Below, piece by piece: positions 8,623 to 18,439 of a DNA stretch of 64,000 nucleotides. This DNA comes from Halovenus sp037080055 (GTDB lineage: Archaea > Halobacteriota > Halobacteria > Halobacteriales > Haloarculaceae). The position numbers and the translations under genes were made by a program. Location of the stretch: positions 992,001 to 1,056,000 of the forward strand of contig NZ_JBAOJI010000001.1 in NCBI RefSeq assembly GCF_037080055.1, in the 5' to 3' direction. The notes below the pieces were generated by a model. That model did no database searches. It saw only the letters and a program-made list of their open reading frames with translations, and was not told the origin of the DNA. Each line of letters opens with the position of its first letter. Position 1 is the stretch's first letter.

Positions 8623-10266
8623 ATGGCACAAGACGAGTCAGCTGACCGAAGTCGAACGCTCGCACGGGATACCGAGGAGTCCGGCGGTCTCACCGAGTGG
8701 CTCTCACAGACCGCGCGGGCGCTGACTGGCTCGACTGTTTCTCCGACCGACTACGACCCAAAACGTCACGACCAACTCGTCACCTTCGACGGACTGGAAG
8801 GTCACGAAGAGATCGAACGATACTGGGTCAACGCACCCTTCGCCTTCGTCTCGATCAATTACTATCCGGAGGAGACCGAACACCGCTACTACGTCGTCGA
8901 GCCCGAACTGACAGAGTTCGAGCAAGAACTGCTCGACCGACTGTTCGAGGACATCCGCGGCCCGCTTCTGTACCGCACGGAAATCGCGGACAGTCCCGAG
9001 CACGCACTCCGAGAGGAACTCATCGACCGACTGGAGGAGTACGGCGTCGAGGTCCCGGACGAGACGTTCTATCGACTGTTCTACTATCTCTACCGGGCGT
9101 TTCAGGGCTACGGCCGCCTCGATCCGCTGATGCACGACCCGCACATCGAGGATATCTCCTGTGACGGCCCCGACCTCCCCGTGTTCGTCTATCACGACGA
9201 GTACACCGACATCGAGTCAAACATCGTCTACGAAGACGAGGAACTCGCAGATTTCGTCATCCAACTCGCACAGCGATCCGGCCGGCACGTCTCCGTCTCC
9301 GACCCGGTCGTCTCGACGACGCTGCCAGACGGTTCGCGGATCGAACTCGCACTCGGTGAGGAAGTGACGCCGAAAGGGTCAGCATTTACGATCCGGAGAT
9401 ACGCCGACGAACCGTTCACGCCCATCGATCTGCTCGAATACGGGACCGTCAGCCGGGAGATACTCGCCTTCATGTGGCTGGCCATCGAGAACAACCGCTC
9501 GCTGATCTTCGCGGGCGGGACGGCGGCCGGGAAAACCACGTCGATGAACGCCGTCTCGATGTTCATCCCGCCGCGGTCGAAGGTGCTGACCATCGAGGAC
9601 ACGCGGGAACTGTCGCTGTATCACGACAACTGGCTGTCCTCGGTGACCCGCGAGCGGATGGGTGATTCGGACATCACAATGTACGATCTGCTGCGGTCGG
9701 CACTGCGCCATCGCCCGGAGTACATCATCGTCGGTGAGGTCCGTGGCGAGGAGGCGATTACGCTATTCCAGGCGATGAACACCGGCCACACCACCTTCTC
9801 GACGATGCACGCCGACTCGGTCCAGACGGTGATCAACCGACTGGAGAACGAACCGATCAACGTCCCCCGGCCGATGGTCACTTCGCTCGATATCCTCTGG
9901 GTGCAGGTGCTCGGCCGGACGGACGACCAGCGCGTCCGCCGCGCGAAGACCATCGCCGAAATCGAGGGTATCGATCAGCGGACCGGAGAACTGGACTACT
10001 CGAACACCTACTCGTGGAATTCGACCGGCGATACCTTCTCGCAGAACAACTCGGAGTTGCTCGACGAGATCCGCGAGGAACGCGGCTGGAGTCAGTCGGA
10101 ACTGCTCGAAGAGTTGCGCAACCGTCGGCGCTTTTTGAAGTATCTCCAGGAAAACGGCGTCGACGATTACCGCCGCTTCACCGCGATGGTGAACAAGTAC
10201 TACGCCGACTCCGAGGAAGTCATGCGTCGGATCGAAAACGACGGGATCGAACTCGACGAGGGCTAA
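8623..10266 (+). CDS. pilB: Type II/IV secretion (TadA/PilB-type) ATPase
   Basis: A 547-aa cytoplasmic hexameric motor ATPase for archaeal type IV pilus-like assembly. Walker A is GGTAAGKT (298-305), the Asp box TIEDTREL is 323-330, Walker B lies in PEYIIVGEVRG (365-375) and the His box HTTFSTMHA is 389-397. An N-terminal domain (60-240) precedes the ATPase core. It is 2 nt upstream of a TadC-type membrane platform, the usual haloarchaeal pilB-pilC pair (Haloferax PilB3-PilC3 arrangement). No pilin gene with a class III signal peptide is directly adjacent. Confidence 0.92.
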   Translation: MAQDESADRSRTLARDTEESGGLTEWLSQTARALTGSTVSPTDYDPKRHDQLVTFDGLEGHEEIERYWVNAPFAFVSINYYPEETEHRYYVVEPELTEFEQELLDRLFEDIRGPLLYRTEIADSPEHALREELIDRLEEYGVEVPDETFYRLFYYLYRAFQGYGRLDPLMHDPHIEDISCDGPDLPVFVYHDEYTDIESNIVYEDEELADFVIQLAQRSGRHVSVSDPVVSTTLPDGSRIELALGEEVTPKGSAFTIRRYADEPFTPIDLLEYGTVSREILAFMWLAIENNRSLIFAGGTAAGKTTSMNAVSMFIPPRSKVLTIEDTRELSLYHDNWLSSVTRERMGDSDITMYDLLRSALRHRPEYIIVGEVRGEEAITLFQAMNTGHTTFSTMHADSVQTVINRLENEPINVPRPMVTSLDILWVQVLGRTDDQRVRRAKTIAEIEGIDQRTGELDYSNTYSWNSTGDTFSQNNSELLDEIREERGWSQSELLEELRNRRRFLKYLQENGVDDYRRFTAMVNKYYADSEEVMRRIENDGIELDEG

Positions 10267-10268
10267 CG

Positions 10269-12767
10269 ATGGTGCCGCTCTGGCCGCTTCCCAGTTTGCT
10301 CGGCCTCGTACTCGTGGCGGGGTGGCTGCTCGGCAAATTCAGCCCGCGAGTCGAGAAGCTACTCAACCGCGTCAGTCGAGTGCTGTTCAGCCGGTTCGTC
10401 TCCGAAAACCGAACGCGGAAACGACGGCTCGAAGCCGCATACGTGACGAATACCTACCGAACGTATGCGACCAAGACACTTTTGTTCGTTCTCATGGCCT
10501 TCGTCGCGGGGAGCATACTCGGCGCGTATGTCGTCGCGATTGTGCTCGCGGTCCTCGAACCGCTGGTGTGGGCGCTGGCCGGGCTGCCGGATACGATCAC
10601 CGATCCGCTCGGTATCACGACCGATTTCGTGCTGGTCCTGAGTTCGGAGACTCGCTGGCTCGTCTTGATCGTCGGCGGTCTCGCGCTCGGCATCCTCAGC
10701 GCGACGCTCTCGTACGTGTTCCGCTGGCAACTGCCGGCCAGTACCGCCTCGGTCAGAGGCCAGGGGATCGAGGAAGGGCTCCCGCGGACGACCGCGTTCA
10801 TGTACGCGCTCTCCCGTGGCGGGATGGAGTTTCCCCAGATCCTGCGGACACTCTCGCGCAACCGGGCCGTCTACGGTGAGGCGGCCGAGGAGATGAACGT
10901 CGCCGTCCGGGAGATGGATCTGTTCGGCCGCGATATGATCTCCGCGTTGCGACGGATGGCCCGGCGAACCCCCAGCGAGCAGTTCAAGACCTTCGCGGAG
11001 AACATGACGAGCATCCTCCAGAGCGGCAGCGACCTGCCGACCTTTTTCCGCGAGCAGTACGAGCGCTTTCGCGACGAGCAGGAGGAACGACAGGAGGAGG
11101 TGCTCGAACTGCTCGCGACCATCGCGGAGATGTACGTCACGGTCCTCGTGGCGGGGACACTCTTTCTCATCACAATCTTGCTGGTCTTCGGACTGCTCGT
11201 CGCGGACACGCTGATGCTGTTGATGCTGATGATCTACCTGATGATCCCGCTCGGGAACGCCGCATTCGCGCTGATCCTCCAGCAGAAACTCGACGAACTC
11301 GGAATCGCCCGAGAGACCGGGACGAACATCCTCGATCAACTCGAAACCTCTACGCCGACGAACGTCTCACCGACCACCAGTGCCACCCGCCCCGACGGCG
11401 GGACGGTCGATGCCCGCGAGGCGAACAACTGGCGGATGCTCGAACTGTACGACCGCCTGAGCCGGATCAAGACGTGGCTTCGCAATCCGTTTCGGAGCTT
11501 CCTCTGGAACCCGACGAAACTCCTGTGGGTGACGGTTCCGATTGCCGCAGTCGTCATGCTCGTACGGATGCCTGTGGCGTTTCAAGCCGAAGGAGTAACG
11601 ACGCGCATTCTCGACGACATCGTCATTCAGTCGGCGCTGTTCGTGCTCATCAGCTACGCAATCGTCCGGGAGTACTACAAGCGACGGCTGAACCATATCG
11701 AGGCTGCATTGCCGGAACTGCTCGAACGACTCGCCAGCCTGAACGAGGCCGGGATGTCCGTCGTCGAGGGATTCGAGCGACTCCGAGGGAGCGACCTCGG
11801 CGTGCTCTCGCCGGAGGTCGAGCGGATCTGGCGGGACCTCGAATACGGCTCGAACATCGGCGACGCGCTGGTACGACTCGGCCGGCGGGTTCGGACGACA
11901 GCCGTCACGCGAGTCGTGACGCTTCTGACCAACGCGATGCGGGCCAGCGGCGACATGGGGCCGGTGTTGCGCGTCGCCGCCGAGCAGGCCCGCGCCGAGG
12001 TCAAACTCCGCCGCCAGCGTCGCCAGCAGATGATGACCTATCTCGTCGTCATCTACGTCTCCTTTTTCGTCTTCTTGCTCATCGTCGGAGCGATCAATCA
12101 GGTGCTCATTCCGAGCCTTCCCGATGTCGTGCCCGCCCCCTCTAGCGATAGCGTGGGTCGGTTGCCAAGCGGATCGACCGGGTTCGATCAACTCGGAAGC
12201 GTCGACAAGGCGGCGTACTCGCTGGTCTTCTTCCACGGCGCGATGATCCAGGCGGCGCTGGCGGGCTTCATCGCGGGCCAACTCGGCGAGGGATCGCTGC
12301 GCGACGGCGCGAAACACGCCGCCATCATGGTGACCATCGCCTACGTCTTCATGATCCTGCTCACCGGCCCCGTGGCCTCGATCTCGGCAACGGGGGTGAC
12401 GGCCGATCAGAACAACGTCTACGGGATTGAAGAAGTGTCACTGTCCGAGGGCGGCTACATCGCGATTTACGATGAAGAGGGCGTCGACGGGGAGTTACTC
12501 GGCAGGACGGACTATCTCGAACCGGGCACACACAGTGAACTCGTGATCCCGGTCAACCAGGAGTTAGGGGACGGACAGACGGTCCGGATCGTCGCCCATC
12601 AGGAGACCACCGACAACGAACAGTTCGACTACGTGGGACCGTCTGCCGCGGGCGAACAGCCTGTCGACCAGCCGTACAAATCGATCGGCGACAGCGACCA
12701 CCCAGGCGTCGAGGTCCAGATCACGCGCATCGACCTACAGGAAGAGAGCGAGTCCAGTACCGGCTGA
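10269..12767 (+). CDS. pilC: TadC/PilC-type membrane platform protein with C-terminal DUF7282-like domain
   Basis: An 832-aa integral membrane protein that would anchor the TadA/PilB motor. It has two T2SSF helical modules (about 165-300 and 475-610), each followed by hydrophobic segments, plus N-terminal (65-145) and C-terminal (645-705) membrane helices. Start at 10269 follows the ATPase stop by 2 nt. Residues 708-818 form an extra extracytoplasmic domain with VSLSEGGYIAIYDE...YLEPGTH...VRIVAHQETTDNEQFDY, the same pattern as the repeats in the proteins at 15634 and 21011. Such a fused domain could contact the S-layer or pilus subunits; that is inference. Confidence 0.88.
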   Translation: MVPLWPLPSLLGLVLVAGWLLGKFSPRVEKLLNRVSRVLFSRFVSENRTRKRRLEAAYVTNTYRTYATKTLLFVLMAFVAGSILGAYVVAIVLAVLEPLVWALAGLPDTITDPLGITTDFVLVLSSETRWLVLIVGGLALGILSATLSYVFRWQLPASTASVRGQGIEEGLPRTTAFMYALSRGGMEFPQILRTLSRNRAVYGEAAEEMNVAVREMDLFGRDMISALRRMARRTPSEQFKTFAENMTSILQSGSDLPTFFREQYERFRDEQEERQEEVLELLATIAEMYVTVLVAGTLFLITILLVFGLLVADTLMLLMLMIYLMIPLGNAAFALILQQKLDELGIARETGTNILDQLETSTPTNVSPTTSATRPDGGTVDAREANNWRMLELYDRLSRIKTWLRNPFRSFLWNPTKLLWVTVPIAAVVMLVRMPVAFQAEGVTTRILDDIVIQSALFVLISYAIVREYYKRRLNHIEAALPELLERLASLNEAGMSVVEGFERLRGSDLGVLSPEVERIWRDLEYGSNIGDALVRLGRRVRTTAVTRVVTLLTNAMRASGDMGPVLRVAAEQARAEVKLRRQRRQQMMTYLVVIYVSFFVFLLIVGAINQVLIPSLPDVVPAPSSDSVGRLPSGSTGFDQLGSVDKAAYSLVFFHGAMIQAALAGFIAGQLGEGSLRDGAKHAAIMVTIAYVFMILLTGPVASISATGVTADQNNVYGIEEVSLSEGGYIAIYDEEGVDGELLGRTDYLEPGTHSELVIPVNQELGDGQTVRIVAHQETTDNEQFDYVGPSAAGEQPVDQPYKSIGDSDHPGVEVQITRIDLQEESESSTG

Positions 12768-12809
12768 AGTTCCATTACCGATTTGTATGTGCCGGTGATA
12801 GCTCTGTGT

Positions 12810-14177
12810 ATGACTCGACAACGGGCACCCGTAGAACCGCCAGTCGTCCTCACTGTGGCGGGGAGTGACTCCGGCGGCGGCGCGGGCATTCAGGCCGATC
12901 TGAAGACCATCGAAGCCGGCGGCGCCTTCGGCACGAGCGTCATCACGAGCGTCACCGCCCAGCACACCCGCGGTGTACAGAGCACACACCTGCTCCCGCT
13001 CGAAGAGATTCGAGCCCAGTACGACGCCGTCACAGACGACTTCGCAGTCGGAGCGATGAAGACGGGGATGCTCGCGACCGAAGATGTGATCGAACTCGTC
13101 ACCGAGCGAGTCGCCGAGTCGTCGATTCCGGCGGTCGTCGATCCGGTGATGGTCGCTGCGTCCGGCGATCGACTACTCGATGACGGTGCAGAGTCGGCGT
13201 ATCACGAACTCGCTCGGGAAGCGACCCTCCTCACGCCCAACGCCGACGAAGCCGAAGTGCTCACCGGGATCGAAGTCGACTCGACCGAGGCGGCGATCCG
13301 GGCGGGCGAGCGGTTGGTCGACGACGGCGTCGACGCGGCGCTGGTGAAGGGGGGCCACGTCGACGGTGAAGACGTCGTCGACAGCTTCGTCACCGACGAC
13401 GAGATCGAACAGATCAGCCATCCGCGGGTCGACACGGAGGCCAACCACGGCTCGGGCTGTATGCTCTCGGCCGCAATCGCGACCCGCCTCGCCTACGGCG
13501 ACGACCTCTCGACGGCGATCAAAACCGGCACCGATCTACTCGCCCGCGCGGTCAGGTACAGCCTCAATGTGGGCGAAGGACCCGGCGCAGTGCATCACAT
13601 GGTCGCCGCCCGCGACCGGGCCGAACGCGAACCAACGGCCGAGCAGGTCCGCGAAATAGTCGACGCGCTCGCCGAGGCGAACGTCGGCCCACTCGTCCCC
13701 GAAGTTGGGATGAACGTTGCTGGTGCCACACCTTACGCGGAGGTCCCCGAGGAGTGCGCTGCCGTCGAGGGACGGATCGGTCGAACCAGAGCGGGCCTCA
13801 CGGCCCGCGGTGACATCCGCTACGGCGCGTCGGATCACGTCGCCCAGTTTCTGCTGGCCGCTCGGGAATACCATCCCGAGTACCGCTTCGCGCTCAACAC
13901 CCGATTCGACGCCGATGTTGAGGCCGCGCTACAGGGACTGGACTGGCCAGTCGGCGAGTACGGTCGGACAGAACAACCCGCCGAAGTCGCCGCCGAGGAG
14001 GGGGCGACAATGGAGTGGGGAGTACGACAGGCGTTCAGCGAGGCCGTGACGCCCCCCGTGGCAGTGATCGATCGGGGTGAACACGGCAAAGAGCCCCTGG
14101 TGACACTGCTTGCCGCCGACGCTCCGACACTGATCGATCGAACGACGACACTACACGAGACCGTCGGCGGTAACTGA
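12810..14177 (+). CDS. thiDN: Bifunctional hydroxymethylpyrimidine (phosphate) kinase / ThiN thiamine-phosphate synthase
   Basis: A 455-aa fusion in thiamine biosynthesis. The N-terminal ThiD ribokinase-fold domain (12-270) shows VAGSDSGGGAGIQADLKT, MKTGML, DPVMVAASGD, LTPNADEAEVLTG and the anion-hole TEANHGSGCMLSAAIA. The C-terminal domain (about 280-450) is ThiN, which in archaea joins the pyrimidine and thiazole phosphates, with GMNVAGATPYA and the GRIGRT segments. ATG at 12810 was preferred to an in-frame TTG at 12783 because homology begins here. No thi genes are adjacent; a YjbQ protein lies at 31726. Confidence 0.93.
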   Translation: MTRQRAPVEPPVVLTVAGSDSGGGAGIQADLKTIEAGGAFGTSVITSVTAQHTRGVQSTHLLPLEEIRAQYDAVTDDFAVGAMKTGMLATEDVIELVTERVAESSIPAVVDPVMVAASGDRLLDDGAESAYHELAREATLLTPNADEAEVLTGIEVDSTEAAIRAGERLVDDGVDAALVKGGHVDGEDVVDSFVTDDEIEQISHPRVDTEANHGSGCMLSAAIATRLAYGDDLSTAIKTGTDLLARAVRYSLNVGEGPGAVHHMVAARDRAEREPTAEQVREIVDALAEANVGPLVPEVGMNVAGATPYAEVPEECAAVEGRIGRTRAGLTARGDIRYGASDHVAQFLLAAREYHPEYRFALNTRFDADVEAALQGLDWPVGEYGRTEQPAEVAAEEGATMEWGVRQAFSEAVTPPVAVIDRGEHGKEPLVTLLAADAPTLIDRTTTLHETVGGN

Positions 14178-14217
14178 ACCCCGGCATCGTTTTTGTTCTG
14201 CCGGGCGAAGGTCGGAT

Positions 14218-14874
14218 ATGTCGACTGACGGTCACCCACTCGTTGCGCAGTTGTACGACGCTGTGATGGCGATTCCCGAGCGGACGATGCTGCCCGAACA
14301 CCGCGAAGCACTCGCAGCAGACCTCTCGGGACGCGTCCTCGAAATCGGAGCCGGGACCGGCGCGATGTTTCCCTACTACGACGAGGCCGCCGATCTGCAC
14401 GCGGTCGAACCCGACCCGCACATGCGAGAACAGGCCGTCGAGCGCGCCGAACGGCTTGGTCGTGCCGTCGATATTGCAGACGCGGGCGGTGAATCGCTCC
14501 CCTACGAAGACGATTCCTTCGACGCGGTGGTCGCCTCGCTCGTTTTCTGTACGATTCCCGACCACGAAGCCGCCCTCTCGGAGGTCGCTCGCGTCCTCAA
14601 ACCCGGCGGGGAGTTTCGCTTTCTCGAACACGTCCGCGGCGAGGGTCGGATGGGTCAGGCCCACGACGTGCTCGCGCCCGCGTGGCACACCGTCGCCGGG
14701 GGCTGTCATCTCAACCGCGAGACTGGAGCGTTGTTCAGACACGACGACCGCTTCGAGGTGCTCGACTACGAGCAGGTTTCCGAGGGCGTCGTCCCGATGG
14801 TCCGCGGTCGGATGCGGCTGGTCGACGGCCGGGGCCGACTCCGGAAATCTCTTTCCCGAGTGCCGCTTCTGTGA
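14218..14874 (+). CDS. Class I SAM-dependent methyltransferase
   Basis: A 218-aa methyltransferase of the UbiE/COQ5-like Methyltransf_11 type. SAM motif I is VLEIGAGTGAMFPYY (about 40-54), motif II the acidic end AVEPDPHM, motif III DDSFDAVVASLVFCTIPD and a later LKPGGEFRFLEHVR. Related proteins are annotated as phospholipid or thiol methyltransferases (METTL7-like), but the substrate is unknown. It stands 40 bp after thiDN and 40 bp before an SDR gene, all plus strand. Confidence 0.85.
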   Translation: MSTDGHPLVAQLYDAVMAIPERTMLPEHREALAADLSGRVLEIGAGTGAMFPYYDEAADLHAVEPDPHMREQAVERAERLGRAVDIADAGGESLPYEDDSFDAVVASLVFCTIPDHEAALSEVARVLKPGGEFRFLEHVRGEGRMGQAHDVLAPAWHTVAGGCHLNRETGALFRHDDRFEVLDYEQVSEGVVPMVRGRMRLVDGRGRLRKSLSRVPLL

Positions 14875-14914
14875 CGGGAGTCGGAATTAAGGGATCGCCA
14901 CCCGAAAAGCCGGT

Positions 14915-15607
14915 ATGGACGGAGACACAGCCGTCGTCACGGGAGCAAGCCGGGGAATCGGGAAAGCCGTCGCTCAGGCGTTCGCGGAAGCCGGCGCACA
15001 CGTCGTCCTCTGTGCCCGGAATCGCGACGCGATCGACGCCGTCGCCGAGGAAATCGAAGCCGGGGGTGGAGAGGCCACGGCAGCGCGAGCGGACGTACGC
15101 GACGAGTTCGATGTCGAGCGCCTGATGCAGATGGCCGCCGAAATCGGCGGCGAGATCGATTACGTCGTCGCCAACGCCGCAGTCTATCACGGCGAGACCG
15201 GATCGACACCGCTGACCGAGGAGAGTTACGCGGCGTTCGACGATCACATGCGAACGAACGCACGGGGGACCTTCGCGACGATCCGCGAGTCGTTCCCGCA
15301 TCTCGCCGACGACGCCCGGATTCTCGTCGCTTCCGGGTCGGTCGCACGGGAGCCGTATCCGGGCTACGGATCCTACGCCGTCTCGAAAGCCGCCGCAGAA
15401 GCAATCGCCCGCGGATTCGGTGCCGATACCGACCGTGTCGTCGGGGTCGTCGATCCGGGACAGGTGGCGACCGACCTCTCCGGGGGAGACGGCCACGACC
15501 CGGAGGATGTCGCGGCGCAGTTCCTCTGGGCGGCGACCGAGGCATCCGCCGAGGTTCTCGACGGCGAGGTCGTCGACCGGAAACAGTGGCGAAAAGAAAC
15601 GCGGTAA
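14915..15607 (+). CDS. Short-chain dehydrogenase/reductase
   Basis: A 230-aa classical SDR. The NAD(P)-binding TGASRGIGKAVA is at about 9-20, NAAVYHG replaces the usual NNAG, the catalytic serine lies in VASGSVA and the YxxxK pair in YAVSK near 152-156. CARNRD at the end of the second strand, with arginines, points to NADP preference. The protein is somewhat short but has the normal C-terminal PGQVATDLSGG loop. Substrate unknown. Confidence 0.87.
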   Translation: MDGDTAVVTGASRGIGKAVAQAFAEAGAHVVLCARNRDAIDAVAEEIEAGGGEATAARADVRDEFDVERLMQMAAEIGGEIDYVVANAAVYHGETGSTPLTEESYAAFDDHMRTNARGTFATIRESFPHLADDARILVASGSVAREPYPGYGSYAVSKAAAEAIARGFGADTDRVVGVVDPGQVATDLSGGDGHDPEDVAAQFLWAATEASAEVLDGEVVDRKQWRKETR

Positions 15608-15633
15608 GAGGGATCTACAGTCTATACTGGCGA

Positions 15634-17874
15634 TTATTCGTCGTCTTCCTCGAGGTCGTCGTCCTCGGGTGTCGCCGGTTCGCTGTCGATGCCGAGTTTT
15701 CGGTACGCGTAGGCCGCGAGGCCGCTCAGCCCGGCCGCGCCGGCGACGGGGCCGAATCCGGGGCCGGATCCGTCGGAACTATCCTCGCCGTCATCGCCGC
15801 CATCGTCACCGTCCATACCGTCGCCGTCCGTCTCGTTATCACCGCCCATATCGTCGCCGTCATCCATGTCGTCACCATCGTCCATATCGTCGCCGTCATC
15901 CATATCGTCGGCTTCGGCGGTAATCTCGGCGCTCGCAGTCACACCACCCGGAACCGCACCGGCCTCGGCGTCGGCGTTCGGGACGACCGGACCCGTGCCA
16001 GGCGTAGCAGCGTCGCCAGCGCTGGCGTCCGGGGCGAGGTGGATCATCGCGACGAAGGTGTCTGTCCCGGAGAATGGCAGCTCGTTGAAATCGCCGTCCT
16101 CGGGCGCTCGCTCGGCAATGATCTCTGCACCCTCGTTCTCGCCGGTCAGGACGTTCGAGGAGCCGATCCACTCGGCTGCGACGAGGCTATCCTCGTCGTC
16201 GGTCACGTGGACATCGACGGTGTACGGAACATCGCCGGACAGCGAGGCGTCGACCGTCGCCATCGCGTCGCCGCTCTCGACGGGCCCGTCGCCGGTCTGA
16301 TCCTCGAAGGTGAGTCCAGCCTGGTGGACTGTCGTGCTATCGTTGTCGACGACCGCGTTAGTGGTGTCGCCGGAGACGGTATCCCCGGGTGCGTACTCGC
16401 CGCTGAGATCGGCCGTCGGAATGGCGTGGGCGACGTGGTCGCCGGGGAAGCCACCGGTGTCTTCGACGGCGACGACGACATTCTCCTCGCCGTCGAGTTC
16501 GTCCGCGCCGAAGACGCCCAGTCCCGCGATGACGAGATCTTCGCCGTCTTCGTAGGTGACGACGACAGCACTCTCGGTGTTGGCAGTCACGTCGACCACG
16601 ACACCGGGGGCAGTCGGGTCCTCCTGAGTGAACGTCGGTGAGGCGGTCGCCTGTTGGGGGAAGGTGACTGCGGCGTCGACGAGTTGCACCTCGCCGCTGT
16701 CCGTAACCGCGCCGCTGTCGTTCGTGTACGGACCGTCCTCGCTCCCTTCCGAGGAGACGAAGTCGTACGTCTCGTTGCCGTTCGTATCCCGGTGCGGCAT
16801 CGCGATCAGCGTATCGCCCCCGGCGAGCGGTTCGTCGAGAGTGACTTCGAGTTCGTCGTGCTCACCGGAGTCGAGATACTCCGAGGTGCCCCGGACGCTC
16901 GGGATGGTCTCACCGTCGAGGAGACTGCTGTCGTGGATGGTCACGAATCCGCCGTCGTCGAGACGAGCGTAGTCGACGGTCACGGAGTCGCCGGCCGTCA
17001 CCTGATCGTCGATCCGCACCGCGGCGGCACCGTCGACCTGTACGTCGGCGTCATCGATTACTGCGCCGCCGTCGAAAGAGTATGGGCCGTCCTCGCTCCC
17101 CTCTGAGGAGACGAAGTCGTAGCTCTCGTTGTCGTTGCTGTCCCGATGGGCCATCGCGATCAGCGTATCGCCGGTCGTGAGCGGATCGTCGAGTTCGACT
17201 TCGAGATTCTGGACGCTACCGACCTCGATGTACTCCGAGGTGCCGCGAACGCTGTCGAGTGTTGCACCGTCGTTCAGGCTACTGTCGTGGATCGTCACGA
17301 ACCCGCCCTCGTCGAGACGGACGGAGTCGACAGTTACCGATGTGCCGTCGGTGGACTGGTCGCTGAATTCGACCGCTGCGGGTGCGTCGCTGTCGCTTTC
17401 CTGTACCGTCCGGATCGATCCTTCCATCGATCCGTGGACCGTACAGACGTAACTGTCGAGTTCGTCGGCCAGTTCGCCCGTGACCGTGAATGAAACCGAG
17501 TTTTCGTCGTCGACCCAGTCGGTTTCGGAGTCGCCTTCGAAGGAACCGTCGCCGCTCTGGCTCAACAGCGCTTCCCCGTCCGGCCCGCGGAAGGCCAGCG
17601 GGTGAGAGCTCCAGCCGTCGTTCTGGAAGGTGTACCGGACGCCCTCTCGAAGCGTGAGTTCCGGATTCTCGACGCCCGTCTCCGCGAGTTCGTCGTCGCC
17701 CTCGATATTCGTCACTTCCCACGCGCTGGCGCCGACGTTGTTCAGTGTTGCCTGCACTTGTTCTTGGCTCTGTGCCGCCGTTGCGCCGATGCCTGCGCCG
17801 TAGGCGACGATTCCGGTACCGACGCCTGCGAGTAATCTTCGCCGCTGGGGATTATCGACTGAGTTGTCTGGCAT
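15634..17874 (-). CDS. Tat-exported surface protein: cupredoxin domain, DUF7282-like repeats, acidic linker, PGF-CTERM-like end
   Basis: A 746-aa extracellular protein. It starts with a Tat signal (PQRRRLLAGVG, cleavage near ATAAQS, no lipobox cysteine). Residues 40-155 form a blue-copper (plastocyanin/azurin-like) domain with the full type 1 ligand set H91, C144, H147, M150. Two clear DUF7282-like repeats follow (each with GGFVTIHDSSL, VRGTSEYL and DTLIAMxHRD), then a more diverged third unit and a region ending in Asp/Met-rich repeats (DDMDDGD). The C terminus has GPGFGPVAGAAGLSGLAAYAY and then a charged tail, like PGF-CTERM but with an unusual cytoplasmic extension. A role in surface redox chemistry or metal binding is plausible. 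Confidence 0.85.
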   Translation of the reverse strand: MPDNSVDNPQRRRLLAGVGTGIVAYGAGIGATAAQSQEQVQATLNNVGASAWEVTNIEGDDELAETGVENPELTLREGVRYTFQNDGWSSHPLAFRGPDGEALLSQSGDGSFEGDSETDWVDDENSVSFTVTGELADELDSYVCTVHGSMEGSIRTVQESDSDAPAAVEFSDQSTDGTSVTVDSVRLDEGGFVTIHDSSLNDGATLDSVRGTSEYIEVGSVQNLEVELDDPLTTGDTLIAMAHRDSNDNESYDFVSSEGSEDGPYSFDGGAVIDDADVQVDGAAAVRIDDQVTAGDSVTVDYARLDDGGFVTIHDSSLLDGETIPSVRGTSEYLDSGEHDELEVTLDEPLAGGDTLIAMPHRDTNGNETYDFVSSEGSEDGPYTNDSGAVTDSGEVQLVDAAVTFPQQATASPTFTQEDPTAPGVVVDVTANTESAVVVTYEDGEDLVIAGLGVFGADELDGEENVVVAVEDTGGFPGDHVAHAIPTADLSGEYAPGDTVSGDTTNAVVDNDSTTVHQAGLTFEDQTGDGPVESGDAMATVDASLSGDVPYTVDVHVTDDEDSLVAAEWIGSSNVLTGENEGAEIIAERAPEDGDFNELPFSGTDTFVAMIHLAPDASAGDAATPGTGPVVPNADAEAGAVPGGVTASAEITAEADDMDDGDDMDDGDDMDDGDDMGGDNETDGDGMDGDDGGDDGEDSSDGSGPGFGPVAGAAGLSGLAAYAYRKLGIDSEPATPEDDDLEEDDE

Positions 17875-18073
17875 ACACTCTTGTTATTATGTAGAAAGGT
17901 ATGATAAAGAGGGTGCTAACATGTATGGGAGACAGAGATGATCGATACTCTCGCGCAGCGCGTGTTCGTGTCGGCCGCGAGTCAGTGGCTGAGAGATGCC
18001 AGACTGAAGGCGGATGTGTGCGAATCCCTATCGAGTCTAAACCACCAATCTTTTTGTACCGACTTACAAACAA

Positions 18074-18331
18074 ATGAGTATGGTCGACAAAGACGACCTG
18101 CGCGAGCAGTTCACTGAAGCGTTCGAAGGTGCAGACTATCCGATCAACAGCCCGATGGATCTCGTTCCGGCGCTGCCGAACGGCCCATCGACGTCCTTCG
18201 AGTCCGGCGACTTCTCGATGACGGCCATGGAGCTCAACCAGACCGTCAGCGGCGGCGACTTCCCATACGATGACGTCGAGTCGTTCGTCGGCGACATCAT
18301 GGAAGCGCTCGAAGAAGACGGCGAGATTTAA
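18074..18331 (+). CDS. MTH865-like small acidic protein
   Basis: An 85-aa acidic helical protein matching the archaeal MTH865 family (PF07747): DDLREQFTEAFEGADYPINSPMDLVPALPNG followed by a helix ending in an acidic tail. The family structure is an EF-hand-like helical fold; function is unknown. The start at 18074 is preceded by a T-rich promoter word (ATCTTTTTGTAC near 18046). A stem-loop with a T run follows the stop, so it is probably a single-gene transcript. Confidence 0.8.
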   Translation: MSMVDKDDLREQFTEAFEGADYPINSPMDLVPALPNGPSTSFESGDFSMTAMELNQTVSGGDFPYDDVESFVGDIMEALEEDGEI

Positions 18332-18339
18332 ATAACGAA

Positions 18340-18368
18340 TCGGCTGGTCGCCCAGCCGAGATTTTTAT
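18340..18368 (+). terminator. Stem-loop followed by T run after the MTH865-like gene
   Basis: An 8-bp perfect stem TCGGCTGG/CCAGCCGA (18340-18347 with 18352-18359) with a TCGC loop is followed by GATTTTTATT. It lies 9 bp after the stop codon. In archaea the T run alone can terminate transcription, so the element is a good terminator candidate. Confidence 0.6.
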
Positions 18369-18439
18369 TCGGGTGTCGTCTGGAGATGCGCAGTCACGAC
18401 AGTAAGACACTTGTAGGGGAGTCAGCAATGAGCATATGC

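Noticed and set aside
15850..15910. Repeats of CGTCGCCGTCATCCAT in the minus-strand surface protein gene, considered as a CRISPR-like or satellite array
   Set aside because: The repeats encode the DDMDDGD acidic linker in frame and lack spacers of regular length.
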